Shown here one piece after another: positions 8,374-17,391 of a DNA stretch of 64,000 nucleotides. The DNA is from Paucibacter sp. DJ2R-2 (GTDB taxonomy: Bacteria > Pseudomonadota > Gammaproteobacteria > Burkholderiales > Burkholderiaceae_C), in NCBI RefSeq assembly GCF_025717675.1, contig NZ_JAJIRT010000012.1, positions 1 to 64,000 on the forward strand. Direction: 5' to 3'. A program made the translations under genes and the position numbers. Numbering within the stretch: position 1 is the stretch's first letter; each line of letters starts with the position of its first letter. The notes under the pieces are model-generated. The model was not told where the DNA came from, ran no database searches, and was given only the letters and a program-made list of their open reading frames with translations.

Positions 8374-9696
8374 ATGACGCCTTCCTCGCTTGATCTTCTT
8401 CGCCGTGACGCCCTGCGAGGCCGCACGCAGCTGGACCTCAGACACAGCAACTTGCAGGCCCTGCCCGATGAAATCCTCCAGCTGGCCGACAGCCTGGAAG
8501 TGCTCGACGTCTCCAGCAATGCGCTGAGCCAGCTGCCCGACTGGCTCAGCGCATTGCCGCGCCTGCGCATCCTGTTCGCCTCCCAGAACCAGTTCAGCGA
8601 GTTGCCCGAAGTCCTGGGCCGCTGCCCGCAGCTGGAAATGGTGGGCTTCAAGAGCAACCGCATCGAGCGGTTCAACGGCGCGGCCCTGCCCGGGCGCTTG
8701 CGCTGGCTGATCCTGACCGACAACCGCATCGAGGCGCTGCCGCCCGAGATCGGCCGCTGCACGCGCTTGCAAAAGCTGGCCCTGGCAGGCAACCGCTTGC
8801 ACGCGCTGCCGCCCGAGCTGCTGCAATGCCGGGCGCTGGAGCTGATCCGCGTCTCGGCCAATGAGCTGCAAGCCTTGCCCGAAGCACTGCTGCAGCTGCC
8901 ACGCCTGAGCTGGTTGGCCTTCGGCGGCAACCCTTTCAATCGTGAGCTGGAGCAAGCCGCACTGGCGCACACGCCCCTGCCCACCCTGCCTTGGCCCCAG
9001 CTGCGCCTGGAGCAGCAGCTCGGCGAAGGCGCATCCGGCGTGATCTACCGTGCGCTACAGATCGATGCGGCTGAGCCGGTGGCCGTCAAACTGTTCAAGG
9101 GCGAGGTCACCAGCGACGGCCTGCCCGACAGCGAGATGGCCGCGGCCCTGCAGGCCGGTTCCCACCCCAACCTGATCCCCCTGCGCGCACGCCTGAGCGA
9201 GCACCCGACCCAAGCTCAAGGCCTGGTGCTCGATCTGATCAGCCCGGCCTTCCGCAGCCTGGCCGGGCCGCCCAGCCTGGCCAGCTGCAGCCGCGATGTC
9301 TACACCGAAGGCAGCCGCTTCAGCCTGAGCGCCCTGCTGCGCATCGCCCGCGGCATGGCCTCGGCCCTGTCCCAGCTGCAAGCGCGCGGCCTCTGTCATG
9401 GCGACTTCTACGCCCACAACATCCTGCACGACGGCCAGGGTCTGGCCTATCTCGGGGACTTTGGTGCGGCGTCCTTCTTGCCGCGCGGAGCCAGCGTGGC
9501 GCAGCGCGAAGCGGTAGCGCGCATCGAGGTGCGCGCCTTCGGCTGCCTGCTGGAGGAATTGCTGGCGCACTGCGACGAAGAAGGTGCACAGCCCGAAGCG
9601 CTGATCGCGCTGCGCGATGCCTGCCTGAATCCTCGGCCCGAGGCGCGACCGAGCTTCCAGGAACTCATCAGCCATCTGGCAAGCCTGCCAGACTGA
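8374..9696 (+). CDS. Leucine-rich repeat protein kinase
   Basis: This 440-residue protein joins about seven leucine-rich repeats (residues 20-200, units such as LPDEILQLADSLEVLDVSSN) to a protein kinase domain (residues 210-440). Kinase landmarks are a P-loop GEGASG from residue 217, VAVK with Lys239, the catalytic loop HGDFYAHN with His342, Asp344 and Asn349, and GDFGAAS with Asp362. All catalytic residues are present, so it should be active. HGD replaces the eukaryotic HRD, as in related bacterial kinases. There is no signal peptide or membrane segment, so it is cytoplasmic. The repeats probably recognise a partner protein; the target is unknown. It is convergent with the ydbT-like gene. 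Confidence 0.9.
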   Translation: MTPSSLDLLRRDALRGRTQLDLRHSNLQALPDEILQLADSLEVLDVSSNALSQLPDWLSALPRLRILFASQNQFSELPEVLGRCPQLEMVGFKSNRIERFNGAALPGRLRWLILTDNRIEALPPEIGRCTRLQKLALAGNRLHALPPELLQCRALELIRVSANELQALPEALLQLPRLSWLAFGGNPFNRELEQAALAHTPLPTLPWPQLRLEQQLGEGASGVIYRALQIDAAEPVAVKLFKGEVTSDGLPDSEMAAALQAGSHPNLIPLRARLSEHPTQAQGLVLDLISPAFRSLAGPPSLASCSRDVYTEGSRFSLSALLRIARGMASALSQLQARGLCHGDFYAHNILHDGQGLAYLGDFGAASFLPRGASVAQREAVARIEVRAFGCLLEELLAHCDEEGAQPEALIALRDACLNPRPEARPSFQELISHLASLPD

Positions 9697-9721
9697 GCTC
9701 AAGCAGCTTGGGCCTTGCCCT

Positions 9722-11287
9722 TCAAGGCCGAGCGCTCAGCCCGGCCCACAGCCGCTGCAGCAGCGCGCGGGCCTGCGCCGCGTCGAGACAAGGCATGTCC
9801 AGCGCGCGACGGGCGCGACTGCCGCCCTGGGTGTCAGCCTGCAAATGACACAGGCCTAGATACCGATCCAGGCCCGAGCTGTACAAGCGCAGGCTCTGGA
9901 CCTTGGGCAGAGACAGGATGACCGTGCGCTGGGTAAAGACACCGCTGCGGTACAGCAGCACCGAGCCCGCTTCGGCGAAAGCGGCACGGGCCACCCAGGC
10001 CCGCGCATGCAGCACGCTCAGGCCCAGCACCAAGGCCTGTCCTGCCAGCAAACTGGGCCAGGGCAGCCACCAGCCCAGGACCGCATCGGCCAGCGCCAAC
10101 AGCGCCATCACGGGCAAAAGCCAGCGCAGCAGGCCCAGCAAGCGGCGCTGCACGGCCGCGGGCGCCAGCGGCTGCCAGCTCAGCCGATCCCAATGCAGGC
10201 CGGGCAGACAAAGCTGCAGCAAGTCCTGGGCCTGCTGCGGTCGCGCCAAGGGTGCCAGCTCGCTGAAACGCCCCGCGCCCTCGACACTGCTGTGATGCTC
10301 GCCATCATTGTTGTCACCCGCCACGGTGACAGCCAAGCGCACACGGCCCATGCGGCGCTGCAGCCAGCTGCTGCTCAACTCCCAGCGCTGCAAACGCGGC
10401 AGGCGTGCGCCAGCACGGACATGGGTGCTCAGACCCCGCGAGGACAGCAGGCGCTCGCCCTGCAGTTCCAGGCGAAAGCCGTGGTAGCGCAAGAAAGCCA
10501 GCGCCACCGACAAACCGCGCGTCAAAACCATGAAGATCAGCGCCATCACCAGCACCAGCAAGCCCAAATGCAACCAGCGCTGGGTGTGCAGCTCGGCCTC
10601 CAGCGTGTGCGCGAGGCTGCGCGACAAGGGCCCCACGGTCGAAGCAAAGGCCTTGCGCAAACCCTCGCTCTGCATGACGCTGCCGAACAGCGCGGCTACC
10701 AGCACCATGCCATGGTTGGAGCTCAGGCCCAGCAACAGGATCTCGCGCGCCGGCAGGCTCAGCAGCAGGCGCGGCGCGCTCACCGGTGAGGCCGGCATGG
10801 CTGCGTCGCTGCCATCGGCAGGAAGCTCGGCCGCCACCGCCTGGCCGCGCAGCAAGGCCTCCAGCTCCGCAGCCGCCGCCAAGCTCAGCACCTTCATCAC
10901 CGCCTCGGGCTTGCCGCCCGCGGCCGACTCCAAGCGCAGCTCGGTGACACCCAGCAGCCGATGCAGCAGGTGGCGGCGCTGGGTGATGTTGTGGATGCGG
11001 GCAAAGGGAATGTGGCGTTGCGTTCGGTCCAGCACGCCTTCGCGCAAGCGCAGCTCGCCGGCGCTGGCCTCGAAACGGTAGACGCGTGCCTGCAGCACCG
11101 ACCAGAGCGCAGCCGCGCTCATGGGCAGTGCGGCCCAGAACACCCAATCCTGGTTTTTCTGGCCCAGCACCAGCACCGCCAGCAAGGGTGCAAGCAGATG
11201 GCGCAGCAAAGCGAGCACGCCGAACACCCAGGACAGCGGATGCAGGCGCCCGTTCAAGGCCGGCTCGGACCGGGCGGCTTCAGTCAT
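9722..11287 (-). CDS. YdbT-like membrane protein with bPH2 domains
   Basis: This 521-residue membrane protein has hydrophobic pairs near residues 20-60, 200-270 and 355-400, alternating with soluble segments of the bacterial PH type (LRLREGVLDRTQRHIPFARIHNITQRRHLLHRLLG). The third segment repeats the pattern as LLYRSGVFTQRTVILSLPKVQSL. Three bPH2 domains plus paired helices match YdbT/YvbH-like proteins. ATG 11287 overlaps the stop of the upstream ydbS-like gene by 8 bases, so the two are translationally coupled. In Bacillus this pair protects against an antimicrobial peptide; the role here is unknown. Confidence 0.85.
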   Translation of the reverse strand: MTEAARSEPALNGRLHPLSWVFGVLALLRHLLAPLLAVLVLGQKNQDWVFWAALPMSAAALWSVLQARVYRFEASAGELRLREGVLDRTQRHIPFARIHNITQRRHLLHRLLGVTELRLESAAGGKPEAVMKVLSLAAAAELEALLRGQAVAAELPADGSDAAMPASPVSAPRLLLSLPAREILLLGLSSNHGMVLVAALFGSVMQSEGLRKAFASTVGPLSRSLAHTLEAELHTQRWLHLGLLVLVMALIFMVLTRGLSVALAFLRYHGFRLELQGERLLSSRGLSTHVRAGARLPRLQRWELSSSWLQRRMGRVRLAVTVAGDNNDGEHHSSVEGAGRFSELAPLARPQQAQDLLQLCLPGLHWDRLSWQPLAPAAVQRRLLGLLRWLLPVMALLALADAVLGWWLPWPSLLAGQALVLGLSVLHARAWVARAAFAEAGSVLLYRSGVFTQRTVILSLPKVQSLRLYSSGLDRYLGLCHLQADTQGGSRARRALDMPCLDAAQARALLQRLWAGLSARP

Positions 11288-11789
11288 GCTCGGCACGCTG
11301 GCGCGGCAGCAAGGTGTCCCGCAAGGCATGGGCCTGGGCCAGCGGCAGGCCATGGATGGAGGTGTGGTGGTCATGCGAGCCGGCCGTGTGCAGGCTCAGG
11401 CTGGCCATGCCCCAGAGCCGGTCCAGCGGGCCTTGCGAAACATCGAGATGCTGCAGACGCGCCATCGGCACCCAGATTTCGCTGCGCCACCAGACGCCGC
11501 GGCGCAGCACCACGCCTTCGCCGGCATGAAGCTCGGCCCCGTAGAGCACAAAGCGACGGTCGGCCAGCCAGAGACCGAACAGCAGGCCCAGCACAGGCAG
11601 GCTCCAGAGCAGCCAGCGCAGCCCGTCCAGATCCTGGGGCTGCTCTTGCACGATCAGCTCCGCAAGGACCGGAACGGTGAGTCCGGCCAAGCCCAAGCCC
11701 AGACCGGTGACCAAGCGCCAGCAGCCGCGCAGGGCGGGCAGCTTGCCCAAGGGGGTGATGGCGGCTGCGGCCGCTGCGGGTTCATTCAT
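11280..11789 (-). CDS. YdbS-like membrane protein with one bPH2 domain
   Basis: This 169-residue protein has two membrane helices (about residues 25-45 and 55-75) and then a bPH2 domain: FVLYGAELHAGEGVVLRRGV, WVPMARLQHLDVSQGPLDRLWG and ASLSLHTAGSHDHHTSIHGL. This is the YdbS arrangement, the small partner of YdbT. ATG 11789 gives MNEPAAAAAA and is preferred to upstream in-frame starts that add a basic, non-conserved tail. The gene leads a two-gene operon with the ydbT-like gene (8-base overlap). Confidence 0.85.
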   Translation of the reverse strand: MNEPAAAAAAITPLGKLPALRGCWRLVTGLGLGLAGLTVPVLAELIVQEQPQDLDGLRWLLWSLPVLGLLFGLWLADRRFVLYGAELHAGEGVVLRRGVWWRSEIWVPMARLQHLDVSQGPLDRLWGMASLSLHTAGSHDHHTSIHGLPLAQAHALRDTLLPRQRAEHD

Positions 11790-11989
11790 GCACTTGATCC
11801 TCCTGCGAGGCCGGATTGTGCATGGCGTCACCGAGCGCCGGGCTCGCGGTTTTCCCACCTGCAGCGACAAGGCCCGGTGTGCGACCCATGCATGCCGTGC
11901 TGCAGCCTGTCGCATGCCGTCACTGCGGCCAAGCCGGCCCCCCTAGACTGGCCGCCTGACTCCACTCCCAGCCCTCACGAGGCCAGGCC

Positions 11990-12184
11990 ATGAAACTGCT
12001 GCTTTGGTTGATCTTGCTGATCCTGTGCTGGCCGCTGGCCTTGCTGGCGCTCATGCTCTGGCCTCTGGTCTGGCTGATCAGCCTGCCCTTCCGGCTGATC
12101 GGCATCAGCGTCGAGGCGGTGTTCGCGCTGCTGCGCGCCCTGCTCTTCTTGCCAGCGCGCCTGCTGGGCTACCGCGAGCGCTGA
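11990..12184 (+). CDS. Small membrane protein (64 aa)
   Basis: The product is almost entirely hydrophobic: MKLLLWLILLILCWPLALLA, then ALMLWPLVWLISLPFRLIG, then a short amphipathic end with LLFLPARLLGYRER. Two membrane segments with a basic tail are predicted. Similar proteins occur in other Burkholderiales as hypothetical proteins, from memory. The ribosome binding site GAGGCCAGGCC before ATG 11990 is weak. It is convergent with dabA. Confidence 0.6.
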   Translation: MKLLLWLILLILCWPLALLALMLWPLVWLISLPFRLIGISVEAVFALLRALLFLPARLLGYRER

Positions 12185-12188
12185 GCAC

Positions 12189-12219
12189 GCCGGTTCAGAC
12201 ACTGTCCATCTGAACCGGC
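12189..12219. terminator. Convergent hairpin between the small membrane protein gene and dabA
   Basis: GCCGGTTCAGA (12189-12199) and TCTGAACCGGC (12209-12219) form a perfect 11-bp stem around a 9-base loop. It overlaps the last codons of dabA. No T run follows on either strand, so termination may be inefficient. Confidence 0.5.
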
Positions 12220-14765
12220 AACCAATCCCCTTGTTCATAACGAACAAACTGCTGAGCATCATCAAAGCGCCAGAGGTGCAGCCAGCGGTGATCCAGCAGC
12301 TGCTGGACCACCTCATGCTTGGCGATCACGGCATCGATGGCGGCCTGCGGCGCGTCAATGACCACCGTCAGGCGCAGGGGCTCATGCAGCCAGCGCTGCC
12401 CGTCGTGCAGCGACTGACGTGACAGACCGATGCGCAGATCACCGCCATTGCCCTCGAACACGCCGATGGTGCCGCCCACCACGTTGTGCAGCAGCTTGTT
12501 GCCGCTGCCCAGGCGCTGCGGATCGCAGGTGGAGGCGTGGTACTGCCAGTTGATCCAATGCGTCACCAACATGGGCGCCGTCATCAGCAACTCCAGAACG
12601 CTGCCGTCCGTATCCTGTTCGGCGTCGTAGTCATGCAAGAAGCAGCGGCCGGCCAGGTCCACGCCCAGGCTGCGCTGGCGGGGCGCGATCAGGAAGGCCG
12701 CATTGCCGGCCAGGCCCCATTCCGGCCGGGTTTGCGCGCCGTCGTTGGCACGCCGGCGCAGCTGGTCCAACAGTCCCTCGTGCGAGCCGCGCGGGTCCAG
12801 CTGCAGCGCGGGCGCCCGCTGCCGTCGCACCTGGTCACCGGCTTGCGCGAACACCGGCTGCAAACGCTGCCAGCGCGCACGCGCGTCCGGCGGCAAGAGG
12901 TCCAGATCGAAGCCTTCGATCTCGTCCGTGCTGGTGTTGTGCAGGGCGGCCACAAACACGGTGCTGTCGGGAATTGCCAGGCCCTGGGCTTGCAGGCCGG
13001 CGCGCACGGCGGGCTCATTGAGCAGCTGCGCCAGGCTGCGGGCATTGACCTCGCCGGTCTGGCCGCAACAGGCGCCGCAATCCAGCGCCGCCGCATGAGC
13101 ATTGTTGGCCGACTGGCTGCCATGGCCGACCAGCAGTACCAAAGGCGCTAGATCGCGCTCCAGCCCCATGGCGTGCAGCACGCGGCCGGCCAGCGCGACC
13201 TTGGCACTGAGATCAAGGCCGACGACGCGCGGCCGGCAGATCGGCCGGTAGCGGGCCGGCAGGCCGTCCAGATCGTCTCGTGCCCGGGCCTGCAGGCCGG
13301 GGCGCAACCATTGCCCCAGCTTGCCCAGATAGCCGAAACCCGCCGCCTCCACAAAGGAAAAGGCGGCGCCCGGCCAGCGGCTGGCCGCTTGCCACTGGTC
13401 GGACCAGGCGAAGCGTGCCTGGCGGGCGCGCGCGGCGTCGCGCGCCAGAGCGGCCTCTGTGTCCGTGTCGACAACGGCGGCCGGCTGCAGGCAGTCGCGC
13501 ACCTCCATGGCGGGCGCCAGCAGGCCCGGCAGCTGCGGCCGGCGCGCCTCGGTGGCCAGCGGCGTGTAGGCCACCGGCAGACCGAAGAAGCCGGCAAAGC
13601 CCAGGGTCTGGACGCCGGGCCAGGCGGCCTCCAGCGCGCGTCGCATCAGCTCGCTGCGCACGTCAATGCAAAAGGCGGCCTGCACCTCGGGTGTCGATGC
13701 ATCCGCAGCGGCACCGGGCGCGGCCAGCAGGCGCTGCACCAGGCCACGCTGGTAGCCCGCTTCCAGCGCCAGCTGCCAGACCTCGTCGACCACCAGTGCT
13801 TGCTCGGCCGCTTGCAGCAGCGCGGGTGCATCCTGCCAGGCCTTCTGCAGCGCCACAAAAGCTCCTGCCGCGGCGCCGTCTTCCTTGCATTCGAGCAAGA
13901 GCGCGCCCCAGGCCAGGCGGATGGCCAGCAGGTCACGCAAAGCGCTTTCCGCACCTTCAGGCCGGCCGTCCAGCCGGGCCTGCCAGCGCTCGTAGGCACA
14001 CCAGGATGCCCAGCCGTTGACGGTCAGCAGCACCGACTCCAGATAGTCCGCCCACACCGCCTGCGGCAGGCCCAGGCGCTGCAGCACCCAACGTTCGGCA
14101 TCCTGCCGGGTGGCGGGCAGCGCGTCGATGGCACGACCCAGATGGGGCAGACCCATCAGCAGGCCGATGCCATGGTCGTGCTGCAAGGTGTCGAGCCAGA
14201 AGGCGTACAAGCCTTGAGATCGCTCGGGCTGCCAGTCCGCCTGGTGCTCGTCAAAGTAGGCCGCGCAGGTCTGGCTGACCTGATGCGTGATGGCCTGGCG
14301 CCAGGACAGGCGGCTGTGACGCTTGGGATCGTTGTCGAGCACGTCGATCAGCAGCGGCAGCTGATCCAGAGGCTGGCCCGCGCGCAAGGCGTCCAGGCAG
14401 GTCTCGGCGCTCAGGCCGGCCGCCGCGGCGCCGGGCAGCTGTTTCAGGGCATGGGCCAGATCGGCGGGGCGGATCCGGCCCTCATCCCAGGCTTGCTGCT
14501 GCAGCGCCCGCGGCGGGAACACCTGGATGCCGCCCAGCACCGCCATGCGTGCCGCCACCTGGCGCAGCGGCATGCCGATGCGGGACCAATGGGGGTTCAC
14601 CGCGATTGCCCGATCCAAGGGCCAGGCGGGCGCAATGGCCTGGCAGGCCTGCTGGCAGGCGGCTTCGACCTGGGCATAAAAACCAGTCTCCGGGCGCCAT
14701 GCGGCGCTGGCCGGGCGGCGTTCCGCTGCGTCCGGGCGAGCGGGGGCATTCAAGGTTGCGGTCAT
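12195..14765 (-). CDS. dabA: Inorganic carbon uptake complex subunit DabA (DUF2309)
   Basis: This 856-residue cytoplasmic subunit works with DabB to trap CO2 as bicarbonate, a membrane-driven carbonic-anhydrase-like activity. The beta-carbonic-anhydrase-like zinc ligands are all visible: Cys366 and Asp368 in AAFCIDVRSE, His548 in VLLVGHGSQSANNAHAAALD, and Cys563 in DCGACCG. The 15-residue spacing between His and the second Cys matches characterised DabA. The length is normal for the family, and ATG 14765 is used. dabB lies 30 bases upstream on the same strand. A LysR gene starts divergently from dabB and probably regulates the pair. Confidence 0.93.
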   Translation of the reverse strand: MTATLNAPARPDAAERRPASAAWRPETGFYAQVEAACQQACQAIAPAWPLDRAIAVNPHWSRIGMPLRQVAARMAVLGGIQVFPPRALQQQAWDEGRIRPADLAHALKQLPGAAAAGLSAETCLDALRAGQPLDQLPLLIDVLDNDPKRHSRLSWRQAITHQVSQTCAAYFDEHQADWQPERSQGLYAFWLDTLQHDHGIGLLMGLPHLGRAIDALPATRQDAERWVLQRLGLPQAVWADYLESVLLTVNGWASWCAYERWQARLDGRPEGAESALRDLLAIRLAWGALLLECKEDGAAAGAFVALQKAWQDAPALLQAAEQALVVDEVWQLALEAGYQRGLVQRLLAAPGAAADASTPEVQAAFCIDVRSELMRRALEAAWPGVQTLGFAGFFGLPVAYTPLATEARRPQLPGLLAPAMEVRDCLQPAAVVDTDTEAALARDAARARQARFAWSDQWQAASRWPGAAFSFVEAAGFGYLGKLGQWLRPGLQARARDDLDGLPARYRPICRPRVVGLDLSAKVALAGRVLHAMGLERDLAPLVLLVGHGSQSANNAHAAALDCGACCGQTGEVNARSLAQLLNEPAVRAGLQAQGLAIPDSTVFVAALHNTSTDEIEGFDLDLLPPDARARWQRLQPVFAQAGDQVRRQRAPALQLDPRGSHEGLLDQLRRRANDGAQTRPEWGLAGNAAFLIAPRQRSLGVDLAGRCFLHDYDAEQDTDGSVLELLMTAPMLVTHWINWQYHASTCDPQRLGSGNKLLHNVVGGTIGVFEGNGGDLRIGLSRQSLHDGQRWLHEPLRLTVVIDAPQAAIDAVIAKHEVVQQLLDHRWLHLWRFDDAQQFVRYEQGDWLPVQMDSV

Positions 14766-14795
14766 GGTGGGTCCTCGTGTTCAGTTCAATTCAGC

Positions 14796-16376
14796 TCAAG
14801 CACCGAGGCGAGCCGGTTCCGGGCGCAGTGGGAAGACCGCGGGTTTGGCGTGCTCCGGCGCCCAGGCGGAAGGCCAGAGCTGCAGCGCCAGCCGGGTGTA
14901 GGCCTCGTCCACATAAAAACCGGCATAGCTCCAACGGCGCCAGCTGCGCAGCGCCTGCGGACGCAGCTGCAGCAGGGCCAGGCCCAGGTAGAGCGTCAAC
15001 ATGCCGGCCAGCGCGATCCAGCCGAGCGTGTCATGCGGCCGGTCCGTGATGCCCAGCGGCAGGGCATGCGCCAGCAGGGCGACGCCGCTCAGCCCGGCCA
15101 CCATCAACACCCCGGACAGCGCCTGCTGAGCCAGAGCGCGAAACCCGGCCTGCAGAGACGGCAGCCACAGCAGCGGCGCCCAGGCCAGGCCCAGCACCGC
15201 ACTCCACCAGATGGGCCAGGCCGCACCGCCGCTCAGGGCCTGGGCCAGCGCCTGGGTCAGCAACACCACGCCCAGGGCCAGGGCCGGCGCCAGCAGCAGG
15301 CTCGGGGCCGAGGGCGAGCGCAGGCCGTGCAAGGCCTGCAAGCGGGTCTGCCGCAACACCGAGGAGGCCGACAGAAAAGCATGGGCTTTGTAGAGCGAAT
15401 GACCGACCAGATGCAGCGCCGCCAGGGTGTAGAGGCCCAAGCCGCATTCCAGCAGCATGAAACCCATCTGAGCCACGGTGGACCAGGCCAAGCGAACCTT
15501 GATGCTGATACGGGTCAGCATCACCATGCCCGCCAGCACCGCAGTGCCCAGCCCGAAGACCAGCAGCAAGACACGGGCCGTCGCCGCCTGCTCCAACAAA
15601 GGCGCAAAGCGGATCAGCACAAAGCCGCCCAGATTGACCACGCCGGCGTGCAGCAGCGCCGACACCGGGGTGGGCGCCTCCATCACCTGGATCAACCAGC
15701 CATGCACTGGCAGCAAGGCCGTGCGCAGAATGACGGCCAGCACCAGGCTGACGGCACTGATCTGCAAGGCGCCGGACATGCCCTCGCCCTCGAGATGCGC
15801 CCACAGGGCCGACAGCGAGCCGCTGCCCACCTCGGTCCAGGCCAGGGCAGCAGCGACGATCAGCAAGGCGTCGGCCAGGCGATCGGCGATGCGCTTTTTG
15901 TGTGCAGCCAGGCGCGCAAAGGGGCGCTCTGGGTAAAAGCACAGCAAAGGCTGCAAGGCCATGCCCACCAGGGCCCAGGCCGCGATCAGCACCAGCCAAT
16001 GGTCAGCCAGCAGCAGCAGATGCACGCCCGCCAGCACGGCAGCGAGGGCCGCCACATAGCGCCGCTGGCCGGCCTCGCCTTCCAGATAGCGCGCAGAGAA
16101 ACCGGCAATCACGGTACCCAGCAACTGCACCAGCAAAGCCAGACCCAGGGCCAAAGGCGAAGCCTGCACCCAGGGCAGCAAGGCCAAGGGCAAGACCTGA
16201 GGCCCCAGCGCCAGGGCCAAGCCACTGCCGAACAGGGCCGTGACCGACAGCCCATGAAAGACACGCCAAAGCCCGGCATCCGGCAGGCCAGAAAGACGGG
16301 GCAGCAGCGCCGCCAGCAACATCAACAGCAGCGGCGCCAAGGCGCCGGCGGCGAACACAAGCAGGGACAGGGTCAT
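14796..16376 (-). CDS. dabB: DabB, NuoL-like membrane subunit of the inorganic carbon uptake complex
   Basis: This 526-residue integral membrane protein belongs to the proton-conducting antiporter family of NuoL/MrpA. Roughly thirteen hydrophobic segments are visible. Family landmarks include PTPVSALLHAGVVNLGGFVLIRFAP (helix 7 with its histidine) and HLVGHSLYKAHAFLSASSVL (helix 8 lysine). It is assigned to DabB and not Nuo or Mrp because dabA follows and no other complex I genes are present. ATG 16376 gives MTLSLLVFAAGALAP; upstream in-frame starts lie in the shared regulatory region. Confidence 0.9.
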   Translation of the reverse strand: MTLSLLVFAAGALAPLLLMLLAALLPRLSGLPDAGLWRVFHGLSVTALFGSGLALALGPQVLPLALLPWVQASPLALGLALLVQLLGTVIAGFSARYLEGEAGQRRYVAALAAVLAGVHLLLLADHWLVLIAAWALVGMALQPLLCFYPERPFARLAAHKKRIADRLADALLIVAAALAWTEVGSGSLSALWAHLEGEGMSGALQISAVSLVLAVILRTALLPVHGWLIQVMEAPTPVSALLHAGVVNLGGFVLIRFAPLLEQAATARVLLLVFGLGTAVLAGMVMLTRISIKVRLAWSTVAQMGFMLLECGLGLYTLAALHLVGHSLYKAHAFLSASSVLRQTRLQALHGLRSPSAPSLLLAPALALGVVLLTQALAQALSGGAAWPIWWSAVLGLAWAPLLWLPSLQAGFRALAQQALSGVLMVAGLSGVALLAHALPLGITDRPHDTLGWIALAGMLTLYLGLALLQLRPQALRSWRRWSYAGFYVDEAYTRLALQLWPSAWAPEHAKPAVFPLRPEPARLGA

Positions 16377-16474
16377 CGCGACACTCGTTTCCAAAGAATG
16401 GCGCGAATGATGCTTGCCGGCTTCCGTTCTGTAAATTACATTGATAGTAACCAAACGATATTCAAAACAGAACA
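16377..16474. promoter_or_regulatory. Divergent dabB / lysR regulatory region
   Basis: The 98-base gap is clearly A+T-richer than its surroundings. It holds an imperfect dyad, TTGATA at 16441-16446 and TATTCAA at 16459-16465, of the spacing expected for a LysR-type box. The dyad ends 9 bases before the lysR start, compatible with autoregulation. Confidence 0.45.
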
Positions 16475-17377
16475 ATGAAGCTGGAGCAACTCAATTTCCA
16501 CCACCTGTTCTACTTCTGGCGCGTCGCCAAGCTCGGGCATCTGACGCAAGCGGCGCAAGAGCTGCACACCTCGCAATCGGCGGTCTCGGCCCAGATCCGG
16601 CAATTGGAAGAGCGCCTGGGCGAAGCCCTGTTCGCCCGCGAAGGCCGCCGCCTGCAGCTGACCGACACTGGGCAGTTGGTGCTGGCCTATGCCGAGAACA
16701 TCTTTGGCCTCAGCCAGGAGATGCTGGGGCGCCTGCAAGGGCGCACGGCGGGCATCACCCGGCTGCGGGTTGGCAGCGTGGCCACCCTGTCGCGCAACTA
16801 CCAGGAAAACTGGATCCGCCCTCTGCTGGCCGACCCCTCGGTGGTGCTGACCCTGGAGTCAGGTGTGCTGGAAGGCCTGCTCACGCGCTTGATGCAGCAT
16901 CAGCTCGATGTGGTGCTGGCCAATGAAACCGTGCCATCCGATCCGGACCGCCCCCTGCATTGCCGCTTCCTGGGCAGCCAGTCCATCTCCCTGGTCGGCC
17001 CCGCCTCGCGCTGGGCTTCGCAAAGCCTGCGCGTGCCCGAGGATCTGGACGGTCAGGACATCGCCCTGCCCGGCCCGCGCCACGCCCTGCGCGCGCAGTT
17101 CGACGCCCTGTGCGCCTCAGCCGGTGTCAGCCCGCGCCTGCGTGCCGAGGTCGACGACATGGCCATGCTGCGCCTGATCGCCCGCGACAGCGGCTGGCTG
17201 ACGGTCCTGCCAGAAGTGGTGGTTCAAGACGAGCTGCGCACCGGCCTGCTGGTGACCGTGGGGCAATCCACGACGCTGCAAGAGCGCTTCTACGCCATCA
17301 CCACACCGCACCGGCACCGGATTGAGTTGCTGGAGCAATTGCTAGTGCGCGCGCCGGCAGGACAGGCAGGTTCCTAG
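16475..17377 (+). CDS. LysR-family regulator, NhaR-like, beside dabAB
   Basis: This 300-residue protein has an N-terminal winged helix (LNFHHLFYFWRVAKLGHLTQ, then SQSAVSAQIRQLEERLG) and a C-terminal effector domain from about residue 95. The NFHHLFYFWRVAK start is that of the NhaR subgroup. It is divergent from dabB with 98 bases between, the classical arrangement for a LysR regulator and its target. The effector is unknown; a signal linked to CO2 limitation or pH is a guess. Confidence 0.88.
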   Translation: MKLEQLNFHHLFYFWRVAKLGHLTQAAQELHTSQSAVSAQIRQLEERLGEALFAREGRRLQLTDTGQLVLAYAENIFGLSQEMLGRLQGRTAGITRLRVGSVATLSRNYQENWIRPLLADPSVVLTLESGVLEGLLTRLMQHQLDVVLANETVPSDPDRPLHCRFLGSQSISLVGPASRWASQSLRVPEDLDGQDIALPGPRHALRAQFDALCASAGVSPRLRAEVDDMAMLRLIARDSGWLTVLPEVVVQDELRTGLLVTVGQSTTLQERFYAITTPHRHRIELLEQLLVRAPAGQAGS

Positions 17378-17391
17378 CAGGAATCGGCCGC

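Noticed and set aside
13173-16478. A plus-strand open frame of about 1100 codons opposite dabA and dabB
   Set aside because: It is a shadow of the GC-rich dab genes. It is Gln/Arg/Gly-rich without domains and lies across two well-supported genes and their divergent promoter.
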